Below are positions 1 through 7,752 of a stretch of DNA of 62,024 nt, one piece after another. This DNA comes from Clostridiales bacterium (GTDB lineage: Bacteria > Bacillota > Clostridia > Oscillospirales > Oscillospiraceae), in NCBI GenBank assembly GCA_902363045.1, contig CABIYX010000016.1, forward strand, positions 1 through 62,024. Direction: 5' to 3'. The notes beneath the pieces are model-generated. The model did no database searches. It saw only the letters and a program-made list of their open reading frames with translations, and was not told the DNA's origin. Both the position numbers and the translations under genes were made by a program. How positions within the stretch are numbered: the first letter of the stretch is position 1; every line of letters starts with the position of its first letter.

Positions 1-404
1 CCGCCGCTCCAATAACTTCCCCATGAGACCTTTGGGATGGCTTTCTCCTCTGGAGTTCACCGTCCAAGATGTTTGACAAACCTACAGAAAGGGGAAGGGC
101 GGCCAGCTTTTACATTTTGTTCATGGGTCGGGGGAATAAAAAAAGGCCGCGGCTTATGCCGCGGCCCAGATCCAGATGAATTTAATATAACCCCGCTCTG
201 GCCGTGTGGACCTGTTTAAAACCTGCACGTGATGGCAGGTGGGTTGCCTCCACAACGCTTTTCTGCTTCCAACATCCAACCAACCTCAATGGGGGCCGGG
301 AGGCCTGCAAGCCACGCTGTGAGGGGGCGTCCCGTTTGAAAAATGTGGGTTTAAAAAGGCCCATCACGCACCGAGCAGGAAAACTCACCTGGGATCGAAG
401 GGGA
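1..404. other. Non-coding left edge
   Basis: I see no convincing gene here. The short frames present lack ribosome binding sites and family resemblance. The stretch lies downstream of the minus-strand DUF1292 gene and contains a strong minus-strand terminator at 145-166, so the 240 bases between that stop codon and the terminator are either a long 3' UTR or an unrecognised small RNA. I compared it by eye with signature motifs of tmRNA, SRP RNA and RNase P RNA and found none. Confidence 0.5.
137..166 (-). terminator. Intrinsic terminator, minus strand
   Basis: A perfect 9-bp GC stem (145-153 with 158-166, loop TTAT) is followed on the minus strand by a run of T (A-run at 138-144). It would end transcripts from the DUF1292 gene. 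Confidence 0.85.
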
Positions 405-716
405 TCACTCGTCTTCGTCCTCAAAGAAGCGCTCCATGAAGAGGTTGTAGACCTCTTCGATCTCCTCATCACTGTCCAGAGTGGAGAGCAGCTCCTCGCC
501 GTTTTCCTCCACAGTCTTCATGATGACCAGACCGTATTCCTCATCGTCTGCGTCCACATCCACGGGCTCGCCGGTCTCCTCGTCTTCTGCAACAGCGGGG
601 AACAGGGCGTGATAGGTGATGCCGTTATGCTCCAGGGTGTCCACCAGCTCCAGCTCAAATTCGTTGCCGTCCTCATCGGTGACGGTGATAAAGTCGGGGC
701 CGAATGTCTCGCTCAT
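405..716 (-). CDS. DUF1292 family protein (YrzB-like)
   Basis: A 103-aa, very acidic protein rich in Asp and Glu, starting MSETFGPDFITVTDEDGNEF. The pattern of a short beta-rich N-terminus with a DEDG motif and an acidic C-terminus fits DUF1292, a small conserved Firmicutes family of unknown function usually found near ruvX/alaS. The start at 716 is chosen because an AGGAGG site lies just upstream; a longer reading frame to 776 would run through the promoter. Here it stands alone as a single-gene transcript with its own promoter (748-776) and terminator (137-166). Function is unknown. Confidence 0.85.
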   Translation of the reverse strand: MSETFGPDFITVTDEDGNEFELELVDTLEHNGITYHALFPAVAEDEETGEPVDVDADDEEYGLVIMKTVEENGEELLSTLDSDEEIEEVYNLFMERFFEDEDE

Positions 717-747
717 GGGGAATACCTCCTGCGTTTCTTCTGGACCT

Positions 748-776
748 ATTGTACCCCGTATGCGGAAAAAATGCAA
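748..776 (-). promoter_or_regulatory. Sigma-A promoter of the DUF1292 gene
   Basis: On the minus strand: TTGCAT (771-776), 17-bp spacer, TACAAT (748-753). It lies about 32 bases upstream of the chosen start codon. Confidence 0.75.
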
Positions 777-960
777 GTGGAAAGACGCTCAAATTTTGGA
801 ACGGCTCCGTGCCGGAAGCTTAAAAACCTCGATTAAATGCTCATATATGCCAAAGAAGAGGGAAAATAAATCAAAAAAAGAACAAAAAGATACAAAAAAT
901 TTTCGTGACGCGCCTGGAGATCTGTTTGACTGGAGGAGATGGGATTTCCGCTCCCATCAC
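777..960. other. Intergenic, A-rich
   Basis: This is a divergent intergenic stretch between the DUF1292 promoter and the promoter of the Nudix/wal operon. It holds an A-rich tract at about 860-900 and no supported gene. Confidence 0.5.
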
Positions 961-990
961 TTTACCGGGGGATGGGGGATGTGGTATAAT
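961..990 (+). promoter_or_regulatory. Promoter of the Nudix-walRKHI operon
   Basis: TTTACC (961-966), 18-bp spacer, TATAAT (985-990) preceded by TGG, an extended -10. It would start a transcript near 997 with a leader of about 95 nt before the Nudix gene. Confidence 0.65.
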
Positions 991-1092
991 AAAATCTAAA
1001 TGCGGCTGCTGTGTGGAGCGGTCAGAAGAACAGAGCCGCAAAGCGTGAACAAGCGCCCCGGACAGTGCGGCGCGGAGAGGATGGTCATTGCG

Positions 1093-1629
1093 ATGGATTT
1101 GACAGAACGCACATTGGAGAGCCGCAGCATTTTTGAGGGAAAGATCGTGACCCTGCTGGTGGATCAGGCGGAGCTGCCCGATGGGAAACAGGCGTCCCGG
1201 GAGGTGGTGCTCCACCCAGGCGGAGTGGCGGTCCTGCCGCTAGACGAAAAGGGAAACGTGACCCTGGTGCAGCAGTACCGCTATCCCTTCCACCAGATCA
1301 TTCTGGAGCTGCCGGCGGGCAAGCTGGACGCCGGCGAGCCCCACGAGACGGCGGCGCGGCGGGAGCTGAGCGAGGAGACCGGGCTGGAGGCGGAGGAGCT
1401 GACCTATCTGGGGTGCCTGCTGGCCTCCCCCGGCTTCTGCAATGAGCGGCTGCACCTCTATCTGGCCAGGGGACTGTCCCGGGCGGAGAGCCATCCGGAC
1501 GATGACGAATTTTTGAACGTGGTCACCATGCCCTTTGACCGGCTGCTGGAGCAGGTCATGGACGGGACCATCGAGGACGCCAAGACGGTGGCCGGAGTGC
1601 TGAAGACCAAGGTGCTGCTGAAGCTGTAA
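1093..1629 (+). CDS. Nudix hydrolase, ADP-ribose pyrophosphatase type
   Basis: A 178-aa protein likely to hydrolyse ADP-ribose or a related nucleoside diphosphate sugar to AMP plus sugar phosphate. The Nudix box GX5EX7REUXEEXGU is complete at residues 76-98 (GKLDAGE...RELSEETGL). The preceding VQQYRYPF and LELPAGK stretches are typical of the NudF/ADPRase subgroup. The start is placed at 1093 (MDLTERT); an in-frame ATG at 1081 abuts the GGAGAGG site with no spacing. The gene lies 15 bp upstream of the walR-like regulator and shares its promoter, so this clean-up enzyme appears co-transcribed with the cell-wall two-component system. Exact substrate is unproven. Confidence 0.9.
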   Translation: MDLTERTLESRSIFEGKIVTLLVDQAELPDGKQASREVVLHPGGVAVLPLDEKGNVTLVQQYRYPFHQIILELPAGKLDAGEPHETAARRELSEETGLEAEELTYLGCLLASPGFCNERLHLYLARGLSRAESHPDDDEFLNVVTMPFDRLLEQVMDGTIEDAKTVAGVLKTKVLLKL

Positions 1630-1644
1630 GGAGGAGGAAGCGCT

Positions 1645-2364
1645 GTGGGAAAGACCATCCTGATCGTGGAGGATGAGCAGAATATCGTGGACATCCTGTC
1701 CTTCAACCTCAGCCGGGAGGGGTACGACACCCTGGAGGCATACGACGGAAGGACCGGCCTTCAGCTCGCGCTGGAGCAGAATCCGGACCTGATCCTGCTG
1801 GACCTGATGCTGCCGGAGATGAACGGGTTCGATGTGTGCCGGAAGCTGCGGGAGGCCGGCTCGGCGGTGCCCATCCTGATGCTGACCGCCCGGGAGGAGG
1901 AGACCGACAAGGTGCTGGGCCTGGAGCTGGGGGCGGATGATTACATCACCAAGCCCTTCGCCATGCGGGAACTGATGGCCCGGGTGAAGGCGAACATCCG
2001 CCGGGTGGATATGGCCCCGGCCCAGAGCGCCCCGCCCGCCGGAGAGACGGAGAAGCGGCTGGAGCTGGGACGGGTTTCCATCGATCTGGACGGGGCCACC
2101 GTGTTCAAGGACGGGAAGCCCCTGGAGCTGACTCAGCGGGAGTATGAGCTGATCCGCTTTCTGGCCTCCCAGCCGGGGAAGGTGTTCTCCCGGGAGGCCC
2201 TGATGGAGCACGTCTGGAACTATGAGGGCTATGTGGGCGACGTGCGGGCCGTGGATGTGGCCGTCCGCCGCCTGCGGGAGAAGCTGGAGGACGACCCTGC
2301 CGCGCCCAAATTCATCCTGACCAAGCGGGGCATGGGCTATCTGTTCGGCAGCCAGCCGGGCTGA
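1645..2364 (+). CDS. walR: OmpR/PhoB-family response regulator, WalR-like
   Basis: A 239-aa response regulator with a receiver domain (residues 1-120) and a C-terminal winged-helix DNA-binding domain (about 140-236). The phosphoacceptor is D53 in LLDLMLPEMNG, the acidic pocket is E9/D10, and T81 and K103 (TKPF) complete the switch residues. It starts with GTG after a GGAGGAGG site. Assignment to WalR (YycF) rests mainly on the neighbours: a WalK-type kinase, then WalH- and WalI-type membrane proteins. In Bacillus WalR controls autolysins and cell-wall metabolism. A PhoP-type regulator would look similar by sequence alone. Confidence 0.85.
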   Translation: MGKTILIVEDEQNIVDILSFNLSREGYDTLEAYDGRTGLQLALEQNPDLILLDLMLPEMNGFDVCRKLREAGSAVPILMLTAREEETDKVLGLELGADDYITKPFAMRELMARVKANIRRVDMAPAQSAPPAGETEKRLELGRVSIDLDGATVFKDGKPLELTQREYELIRFLASQPGKVFSREALMEHVWNYEGYVGDVRAVDVAVRRLREKLEDDPAAPKFILTKRGMGYLFGSQPG

Positions 2365-2532
2365 TCCAGCCGGGCCGCCGGAGGACGGGACGAATTTGGA
2401 AGCGAAGGACAGGGGTTTTTGGGGAAATCTGTTTGTCCCGGGGCTCGAATTTAAGAGGACATGGGCCTGCGCGTGCTTTTATGAAGTCAGACCGCGCCGG
2501 AAATGTTTTGCGGAAGAGAAGGGGGAGCGCCG

Positions 2533-4311
2533 ATGCTGCGCAGCGTACACATGAAGCTGGTGATGATCATGGTGCTGCTCATCCTGTCCCTGATGGCAGT
2601 GGTGGGAGCGTTTTTGATCAATTCAGTGATGGCGTTCTATCTGGAGGAGTTTTACACCCAGATGAGCCAGGTGTTTGACCAGAGCCAGAACCCGGCCCTG
2701 AGCCGGACCCTCCAGACGGAGAACTCCGGGGAGGAGAACGGGGCAGAGGCCGTGCTGGAGATCATGCAGGCCTACTCCGGCGAACTGGGCCTGGACGGCC
2801 GGAGCCGCACCCTGTACATCCTGGACGGGGAGACCGGCGCCTATCTGGCCGGGACCGACGAGGCTGAGGGCCGTGGGCTGGAGTACAACTCCCCCAACCT
2901 GACCCGGGCTCTGGTAGAGAAGGAGGAGGGGACCCAGGCCAATATCGCCGCGGACTATATGGATGTGGCCCTGCCCTTCAGCCGGGGAGGCGTCCAGTAT
3001 GTCATTTACATCCTGGACAATAAGAGCACCGTGAATAACCTGATCAACCAGATCTTTGTGCTGATCCTGGAATCGCTGGTCTTTGGGCTGTTTATCTCCA
3101 TCCTGCTCTCCTTCCTGCTGTCCAAGACCATGATCATTCCGATCCAGCGGCTGACGGAAGGGGCCATGCGGGTGGCGGAGGGGGATTTCTCACGGAGGAT
3201 CGAGGTGACCTCACGGGACGAGATCGGCGTACTCACCGACACCTTCAACGACATGGCCCGGCAGCTGCGGGACACCCTGCGCCAGGTGGAAAATGAGCGC
3301 AACAAGCTGGACACCCTGTTCCTCCACATGACCGACGGCGTGGTGGCCTTTGACCGGGAGGGGCGGGTGATCCACTCCAACCCCGCGGCGGCGGTGATGC
3401 TGGGCTGTTCCATCGGTGGGGACACCACCTACGGACAGTTATTCGGCGGACTGGCCTCTCTGGAGGAGGTCATGGCCGCTCCCGACCACCTGGAGGCGGA
3501 GCGGCAGGTACGGGACCGGTGCCTGGAGCTGCTGATGGCCCCCTTTGACCGGGAGCAGCAGGGGGGCGTGCTGGCAGTGCTCCACGATGTGACGGAGCAG
3601 CGGAAGAACCAGGAGCTCCAGCGGGAGTTTGTAGCCAACGTCTCCCATGAGCTCCGCACCCCGCTGACCAACATCCGCAGCTACGCTGAGACCCTCTCCG
3701 ACAGCGCCGGGGACATCCCCCCAGCCATGGAAAAGAAGTTTTTGGGCGTCATCCTGGGGGAGAGCGACCGCATGACCCATATCGTCCAGGACCTGCTCAC
3801 CCTGTCCCGGTTCGACTCCGGGCGGGATGACCTGAAGCTGGCGCGGTTCTCCTTTGAGGCGGCGGTGCAGGACCTGTACAACGCGGTCTATATGGAAGCC
3901 CAGCGCCACAGCCACACCCTGGAGCTGGAGCTGGAGCAAAGCCTGCCTGAGGTGACCGCCGACCGGGAGCGCATCGTCCAGGTGATGATGAACATCGTCT
4001 CCAACGCCATCAAATACACGCCGGACGGGGGAAAGATCATCATTTCCGCTGGCCGGACCGGGGAACGCGTCTGGATGCAGGTGGATGACAACGGCATTGG
4101 GATCCCGCCGGAGGACCGCCCCCGTATTTTCGAGCGCTTTTACCGGGTGGATAAGGCCCGCTCCCGCCAGTCAGGCGGCACCGGACTGGGCCTGTCCATC
4201 GCCAAGGAGATCGTGGCGCGGCATGAGGGCGTGCTGGAGCTGGTGGACCGGGAGGGCCCCGGCCTGTCGGTGCGGATGGAACTGAAGATCGAGGGGCCGA
4301 GCCATGACTAA
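2533..4311 (+). CDS. walK: Sensor histidine kinase, WalK-like (HAMP-PAS-HisKA-HATPase)
   Basis: A 592-aa membrane kinase. It has an N-terminal membrane segment (about 7-29), an extracytoplasmic sensor region to about 175, a second membrane segment (about 178-205), HAMP, a PAS-like region (270-360), the dimerisation/phosphoacceptor helix with H372 in VSHELRTPLTN, and an ATPase domain with DNGIGIPP and GTGLGLSI. This TM-sensor-TM-HAMP-PAS layout matches WalK (YycG). The start at 2533 follows a GGGGGAG site; an upstream ATG at 2503 has no obvious site. The 168-bp gap after walR contains no clear terminator. The stop codon lies inside the next gene (8-nt overlap), suggesting translational coupling. 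Confidence 0.88.
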   Translation: MLRSVHMKLVMIMVLLILSLMAVVGAFLINSVMAFYLEEFYTQMSQVFDQSQNPALSRTLQTENSGEENGAEAVLEIMQAYSGELGLDGRSRTLYILDGETGAYLAGTDEAEGRGLEYNSPNLTRALVEKEEGTQANIAADYMDVALPFSRGGVQYVIYILDNKSTVNNLINQIFVLILESLVFGLFISILLSFLLSKTMIIPIQRLTEGAMRVAEGDFSRRIEVTSRDEIGVLTDTFNDMARQLRDTLRQVENERNKLDTLFLHMTDGVVAFDREGRVIHSNPAAAVMLGCSIGGDTTYGQLFGGLASLEEVMAAPDHLEAERQVRDRCLELLMAPFDREQQGGVLAVLHDVTEQRKNQELQREFVANVSHELRTPLTNIRSYAETLSDSAGDIPPAMEKKFLGVILGESDRMTHIVQDLLTLSRFDSGRDDLKLARFSFEAAVQDLYNAVYMEAQRHSHTLELELEQSLPEVTADRERIVQVMMNIVSNAIKYTPDGGKIIISAGRTGERVWMQVDDNGIGIPPEDRPRIFERFYRVDKARSRQSGGTGLGLSIAKEIVARHEGVLELVDREGPGLSVRMELKIEGPSHD

Positions 4312-5614
4312 ACGGAGAAGAAAACGGATCGTGGAGCGGGTCAAAAGCGTCCTGATCCTGCTGCTCAGCTGCTCGGCGGTGTATCTGGTGACGCTGATCC
4401 AGAGCACTGTGGTGCCCTCCGGCCTGCTGTCCCATCCCTCCACAGGAGGTGGAGGGCTTGCGGCGGCCGACCCCGCCGAGACGGCCCGGCCGCTGCGCAT
4501 GGCGGCGGTGATCCCCGCCGGCGGGAGCGAGGTACAGCGCTTCGGCGTGCAGTACAGCGACGCGGATACGGCGGATCTGTTCCAGCAGGCCTATACGATC
4601 CTGGTGGAGGCGCTGAGCAGCGCCAACCAGCCGAAGGAGGTCACGGAGGCGGAGTGGCGGCAGGCGCTGGCCGCCGCCCCCGGTCTGTACTTTGACTGGC
4701 AGGGGGAGGTGCCTCTGGCGGTGCTGGACGGCTGGCTCTCGGTGGACAATCCCCTGCTGACAGGATCGGTGCGGCGGATGGTGCTGGCCGCCCGGGAGGG
4801 GCGGGTGTTCCTGTGCTATTTTGACGAGACGGCGGGGCGGTACTACGCCTGCGGCTCCGATGTGGTCAGCGTCAGGCGGCTGGAGGAGGTCGTGGAAGCG
4901 CTGCGGGACAACGGGGCGCGCTTTGCCTTTGAGACGGAGGAGTATGACGGGCTGGAGCCCTATACGCTGGTTCTGGAACAGCCGCTGAGCCCGGCTGTCT
5001 ATGCCAGTGTCGATCCCTTGGAGGGCGGACAGCGGCTGGGGGACTTGCAGGAGGCGCTGGATTTCCCAGAGAGCTCCGCCTCCTTCAGCGGCGTGGATGA
5101 GCAGGTCATCCGCAGCCGGAACGATACGCTGCGGATCGGCGCGAACGGCACTGTGACCTATGAGTCGGCGGCGGAGGGCAGCGACCGCTATCCCCTCCCG
5201 GGAACCGGGATCTATGAGGCGGTGGAGGGCTGCCGGGATCTGGCCCAGCGGGCGGTCAGCGCGGTGGGCGGCGAGGAGCGCCTGTTCCTGCTCTCGGCCC
5301 AGGAGACGGGGCAGAACAGCTGGGAGATCCGGTTCGGATACAGTCTGAACGGGATCCAGGTCCGGCTGGGAGAGGACGGCTGGGCGGCCCGCTTCACGGT
5401 GGAGCGGGGGCGGATCACCGGCTTCCAGCTCCGAATGCGGTGCTATACGGACGCCGGGACCACCACTGTGGTGCTGCCGGAGCGGCAGGCGATGGCGGCC
5501 ATGGAGGCTAAGGGCCATGAGAATGAGGAGCTGCTGCTGGTCTATCTGGATACCGGCGCGGAAATGGTGACCGCCTCCTGGGCGGCGGCCAGCGAGCTGA
5601 GCGGGAGGAGGTAA
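4304..5614 (+). CDS. walH: WalH (YycH)-like regulator of the WalK kinase
   Basis: A 436-aa protein with a basic N-terminus (MTKRRRKRIVERVKS), one membrane helix (about residues 15-33), and a large extracytoplasmic domain. It overlaps the walK stop by 8 nt and precedes a WalI-like gene. In Bacillus and Staphylococcus, WalH and WalI are single-pass proteins that bind WalK at the membrane and tune its activity. Sequence similarity within this family is low, so the call rests on size, topology and gene order. No enzymatic motif is visible. Confidence 0.75.
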   Translation: MTKRRRKRIVERVKSVLILLLSCSAVYLVTLIQSTVVPSGLLSHPSTGGGGLAAADPAETARPLRMAAVIPAGGSEVQRFGVQYSDADTADLFQQAYTILVEALSSANQPKEVTEAEWRQALAAAPGLYFDWQGEVPLAVLDGWLSVDNPLLTGSVRRMVLAAREGRVFLCYFDETAGRYYACGSDVVSVRRLEEVVEALRDNGARFAFETEEYDGLEPYTLVLEQPLSPAVYASVDPLEGGQRLGDLQEALDFPESSASFSGVDEQVIRSRNDTLRIGANGTVTYESAAEGSDRYPLPGTGIYEAVEGCRDLAQRAVSAVGGEERLFLLSAQETGQNSWEIRFGYSLNGIQVRLGEDGWAARFTVERGRITGFQLRMRCYTDAGTTTVVLPERQAMAAMEAKGHENEELLLVYLDTGAEMVTASWAAASELSGRR

Positions 5615-5619
5615 GCGCC

Positions 5620-6483
5620 ATGGAATGGCCGCGGATCAAGACCATCGTTTTGGCGATCCTGGTGATCACCAATATCGGCCTGCTCTCCTTTGTGGTCCAG
5701 CGGGAGTATCAGGGGCGGCAGATGCAGCGGGAGGCCCGGGAGAATGCCATCCAGTTTTTGCGGAACAGCGGGATCGAGGTGGACCCCTCAGTCATCCCGG
5801 AGCAGATGGGCCTGCTGCCGCAGACCGTGAAGCGGGACCGGGAGCAGGAGGCGCGGATCGCCTCGTCCCTGCTGGGCGGAGCCGTCCAGGAGCTGTCCTG
5901 GGGCGCGGAGGCCTTTCGGTACTACAATGAGAAGGGATACCTCCAGTTCCACCGGGATGGCGCCATCAAGGGGGAGTTTGTGGAGGGAGAGTTCCCCATC
6001 CAGGATCCTGAGTCCATGGACTACTCCCAGGAGATCCTCCGCCTGCTGGAATTTGAGGGGGAGGTGACCGCCTCCACCGGGACGGAGGGGGAGGAGTCAG
6101 TGACCACGGTTGTGGTCCGGCAGAGCTGGAAGGGCGCGCCCCTGTTCCGGCAGGAGCTGACCCTGAGCTATAAAAACGGCTGTCTGGTGCAGGTGGAGGG
6201 GCGGCGGCTGAATGGGGAGCCGGCGCTGGATACCAGCCGGGAGCCGATCTCCATCCCCACCGCCCTGTTCCAGTTCTACCACGGCGTCACAGCCCTTGGA
6301 GATGTGTGCAGCCGGATCGACAGCATTACGGAGGGCTATCTGAACTCCCTGCCCAACGGGGCGGGGCCGTCCGCCCTGGTGCCGGTGTGGTCGGTCTCCA
6401 CGGATACGGGGGCCTATCTGCTGGACACCCTCACCGGAGAGCTGAGCCGGGCCGACTCCAGCGATCCGGCGTTTTCCTTTTAA
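5620..6483 (+). CDS. walI: WalI (YycI)-like regulator of the WalK kinase
   Basis: A 287-aa single-pass protein. Its N-terminus, MEWPRIKTI followed by a hydrophobic helix, closely matches the MDWxRxKTI start characteristic of YycI. The rest is an extracytoplasmic domain. It lies 5 bp after walH with an AGGAGG site. It should form a membrane complex with WalH and WalK. The cluster lacks the walJ and htrA genes that usually follow in Bacillus; here a glutamate racemase comes next. Confidence 0.82.
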   Translation: MEWPRIKTIVLAILVITNIGLLSFVVQREYQGRQMQREARENAIQFLRNSGIEVDPSVIPEQMGLLPQTVKRDREQEARIASSLLGGAVQELSWGAEAFRYYNEKGYLQFHRDGAIKGEFVEGEFPIQDPESMDYSQEILRLLEFEGEVTASTGTEGEESVTTVVVRQSWKGAPLFRQELTLSYKNGCLVQVEGRRLNGEPALDTSREPISIPTALFQFYHGVTALGDVCSRIDSITEGYLNSLPNGAGPSALVPVWSVSTDTGAYLLDTLTGELSRADSSDPAFSF

Positions 6484-6553
6484 GGGGATCGCGCGGGGCG
6501 CAGGAGAAGCGGGAAGCTTTCACAAAAAGGGGCTACCTTTTTCGGCGGCGTCA

Positions 6554-6562
6554 TGTTATGAT
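6554..6562 (+). promoter_or_regulatory. Extended -10 promoter upstream of the racemase
   Basis: TGT followed by TATGAT (6557-6562) forms an extended -10; the -35 region (6534-6539) is poor. A small hairpin AAAAAGG/CCTTTTT at 6524-6542 lies just before it and may weakly end the wal transcript. Confidence 0.4.
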
Positions 6563-6608
6563 GAACATAGAATCGGGAGCGGTGCTCCCGGGAAAGAAGG
6601 ATAGAACC

Positions 6609-7424
6609 ATGATAACTAAAGAAAGTCCTATCGGCGTGATCGACTCCGGAATCGGTGGCTTCAGCGTGGCCCGGAAGGTGCAGAAGCTGATGCCACATGA
6701 GAATCTGCTCTATCTGGGCGACGGGGCCAATACGCCTTACGGCAACCACAGCGCGGAGGAGATCCTCACCATGACCCGCTATATGCTGCGCTTTATGGAG
6801 GACCACGGCGTGAAGGCGCTGCTGGTGGCCTGCAATACCATCTCCTGCCTCATCGACCAGTACCGGGATGAGATGAGTTGTCCGGTGCTCAGCGTGGTCC
6901 AGGCCGGCGCGGATGCGGTGGCCCAGCTGCCCGCCCAGAAGGTGGGCGTGATTTCCACCTGCTTTACCGCCTCCACCCACTGCTACCCCGACCTGATCGG
7001 GAAGGTGGCCCCGGACAAGCAGGTCATCAGCCACGGCTGCCCCAACCTGGCCAATCTGGTGGAGCGCAATGTGGGCAACCCCGCCGGACAGGCCGCTATT
7101 GACGATGACCTCCGGGAGAATCTGGAGCAGCTGGTCAATGAGGAGAAGGTGGAGTGCTGCGTCCTGGGCTGCACCCACTACCCCCTGGTGGAGGAGAACA
7201 TCAACCGCCTGTACCCCCAGCTGAAGCTGGTGGATCCCGCGGAGCAGATGGCCCGCGCCGTGGGCCGCTATCTGGAGGAAAAGGGGCTGGTCAACGATCA
7301 GCCTGGACAGGGCAGACTGGACATCTTCACCACCGGCAGTACCGAGGAGTACACCATGAAGGCGGCGAAGGTGGGCCTGGACCCGGTGACCTCCGTGCAG
7401 TTCTATCCCCCCATGAAGCTGTAA
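6609..7424 (+). CDS. murI: Glutamate racemase (MurI family)
   Basis: A 271-aa Asp/Glu racemase-family enzyme that should supply D-glutamate for peptidoglycan. The two catalytic cysteines are visible as C75 in VACNT and C188 in GCTHYPL, with D12-S13 in IDSGIGG. The usual YFGDTARVPYG segment reads YLGDGANTPYG, a variant I associate with clostridial homologues. The start at 6609 follows AAAGAAGG. Placement directly after walRKHI fits a cell-wall theme. Aspartate racemase is a less likely alternative because both MurI-type Cys motifs are intact. Confidence 0.88.
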   Translation: MITKESPIGVIDSGIGGFSVARKVQKLMPHENLLYLGDGANTPYGNHSAEEILTMTRYMLRFMEDHGVKALLVACNTISCLIDQYRDEMSCPVLSVVQAGADAVAQLPAQKVGVISTCFTASTHCYPDLIGKVAPDKQVISHGCPNLANLVERNVGNPAGQAAIDDDLRENLEQLVNEEKVECCVLGCTHYPLVEENINRLYPQLKLVDPAEQMARAVGRYLEEKGLVNDQPGQGRLDIFTTGSTEEYTMKAAKVGLDPVTSVQFYPPMKL

Positions 7425-7464
7425 GCTTGATGGGCTGGAGCTGGTTTCCGGATCATAACGTATG

Positions 7465-7495
7465 GGAGGGGCGGCTTGCCCCTCCTGTTATTTTG
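7465..7495 (+). terminator. Intrinsic terminator after murI
   Basis: An 8-bp stem GGAGGGGC/GCCCCTCC (7465-7472 with 7478-7485) followed by TGTTATTTT. Confidence 0.75.
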
Positions 7496-7585
7496 CCCTT
7501 CCCGCCGGTTCTCCCCCACGAATTTCCCAGGTGCAGCCTCCGCGGGGAGAATACAAAAGATATGGAAGAAAAATGCCGGTTGTGC

Positions 7586-7614
7586 TTGCAAAGATTGGAT
7601 GGATATGGTATGTT
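7586..7614 (+). promoter_or_regulatory. Candidate promoter of the SLH protein gene
   Basis: TTGCAA (7586-7591), 17-bp spacer ending TGG, TATGTT (7609-7614). Matches are moderate, but the spacing and the TGG extension are right. Confidence 0.4.
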
Positions 7615-7625
7615 TGTGGTGAACA

Positions 7626-7702
7626 GAGTTGAAGTTTTGTTCAACTCAAAGCACAGCCCCATGGGGCTGTCTCTCTCCATTCAGGAGAGAGACAAGCCTT
7701 TG
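7626..7702 (+). promoter_or_regulatory. Structured 5' leader of the SLH protein mRNA
   Basis: The leader can fold into an 8-bp hairpin (7626-7633 with 7640-7647), a short palindrome ACAGCCCC/GGGGCTGT (7653-7670), and a perfect 10-bp hairpin (7669-7678 with 7684-7693). A CAAAG/CTTTG pairing (7647-7651 with 7698-7702) can close the last two into a junction. It resembles no riboswitch class I know and ends about 50 nt before the start codon. Confidence 0.45.
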
Positions 7703-7752
7703 CGGACTGGCTGGAGGACCAGACCAAAATAATAGAAAAGGAGTGCTAAAGA

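Noticed and set aside
7626..7702. Cyclic-di-GMP riboswitch (GEMM class I)
   Set aside because: The conserved GEMM core and tetraloop-receptor sequences are absent.
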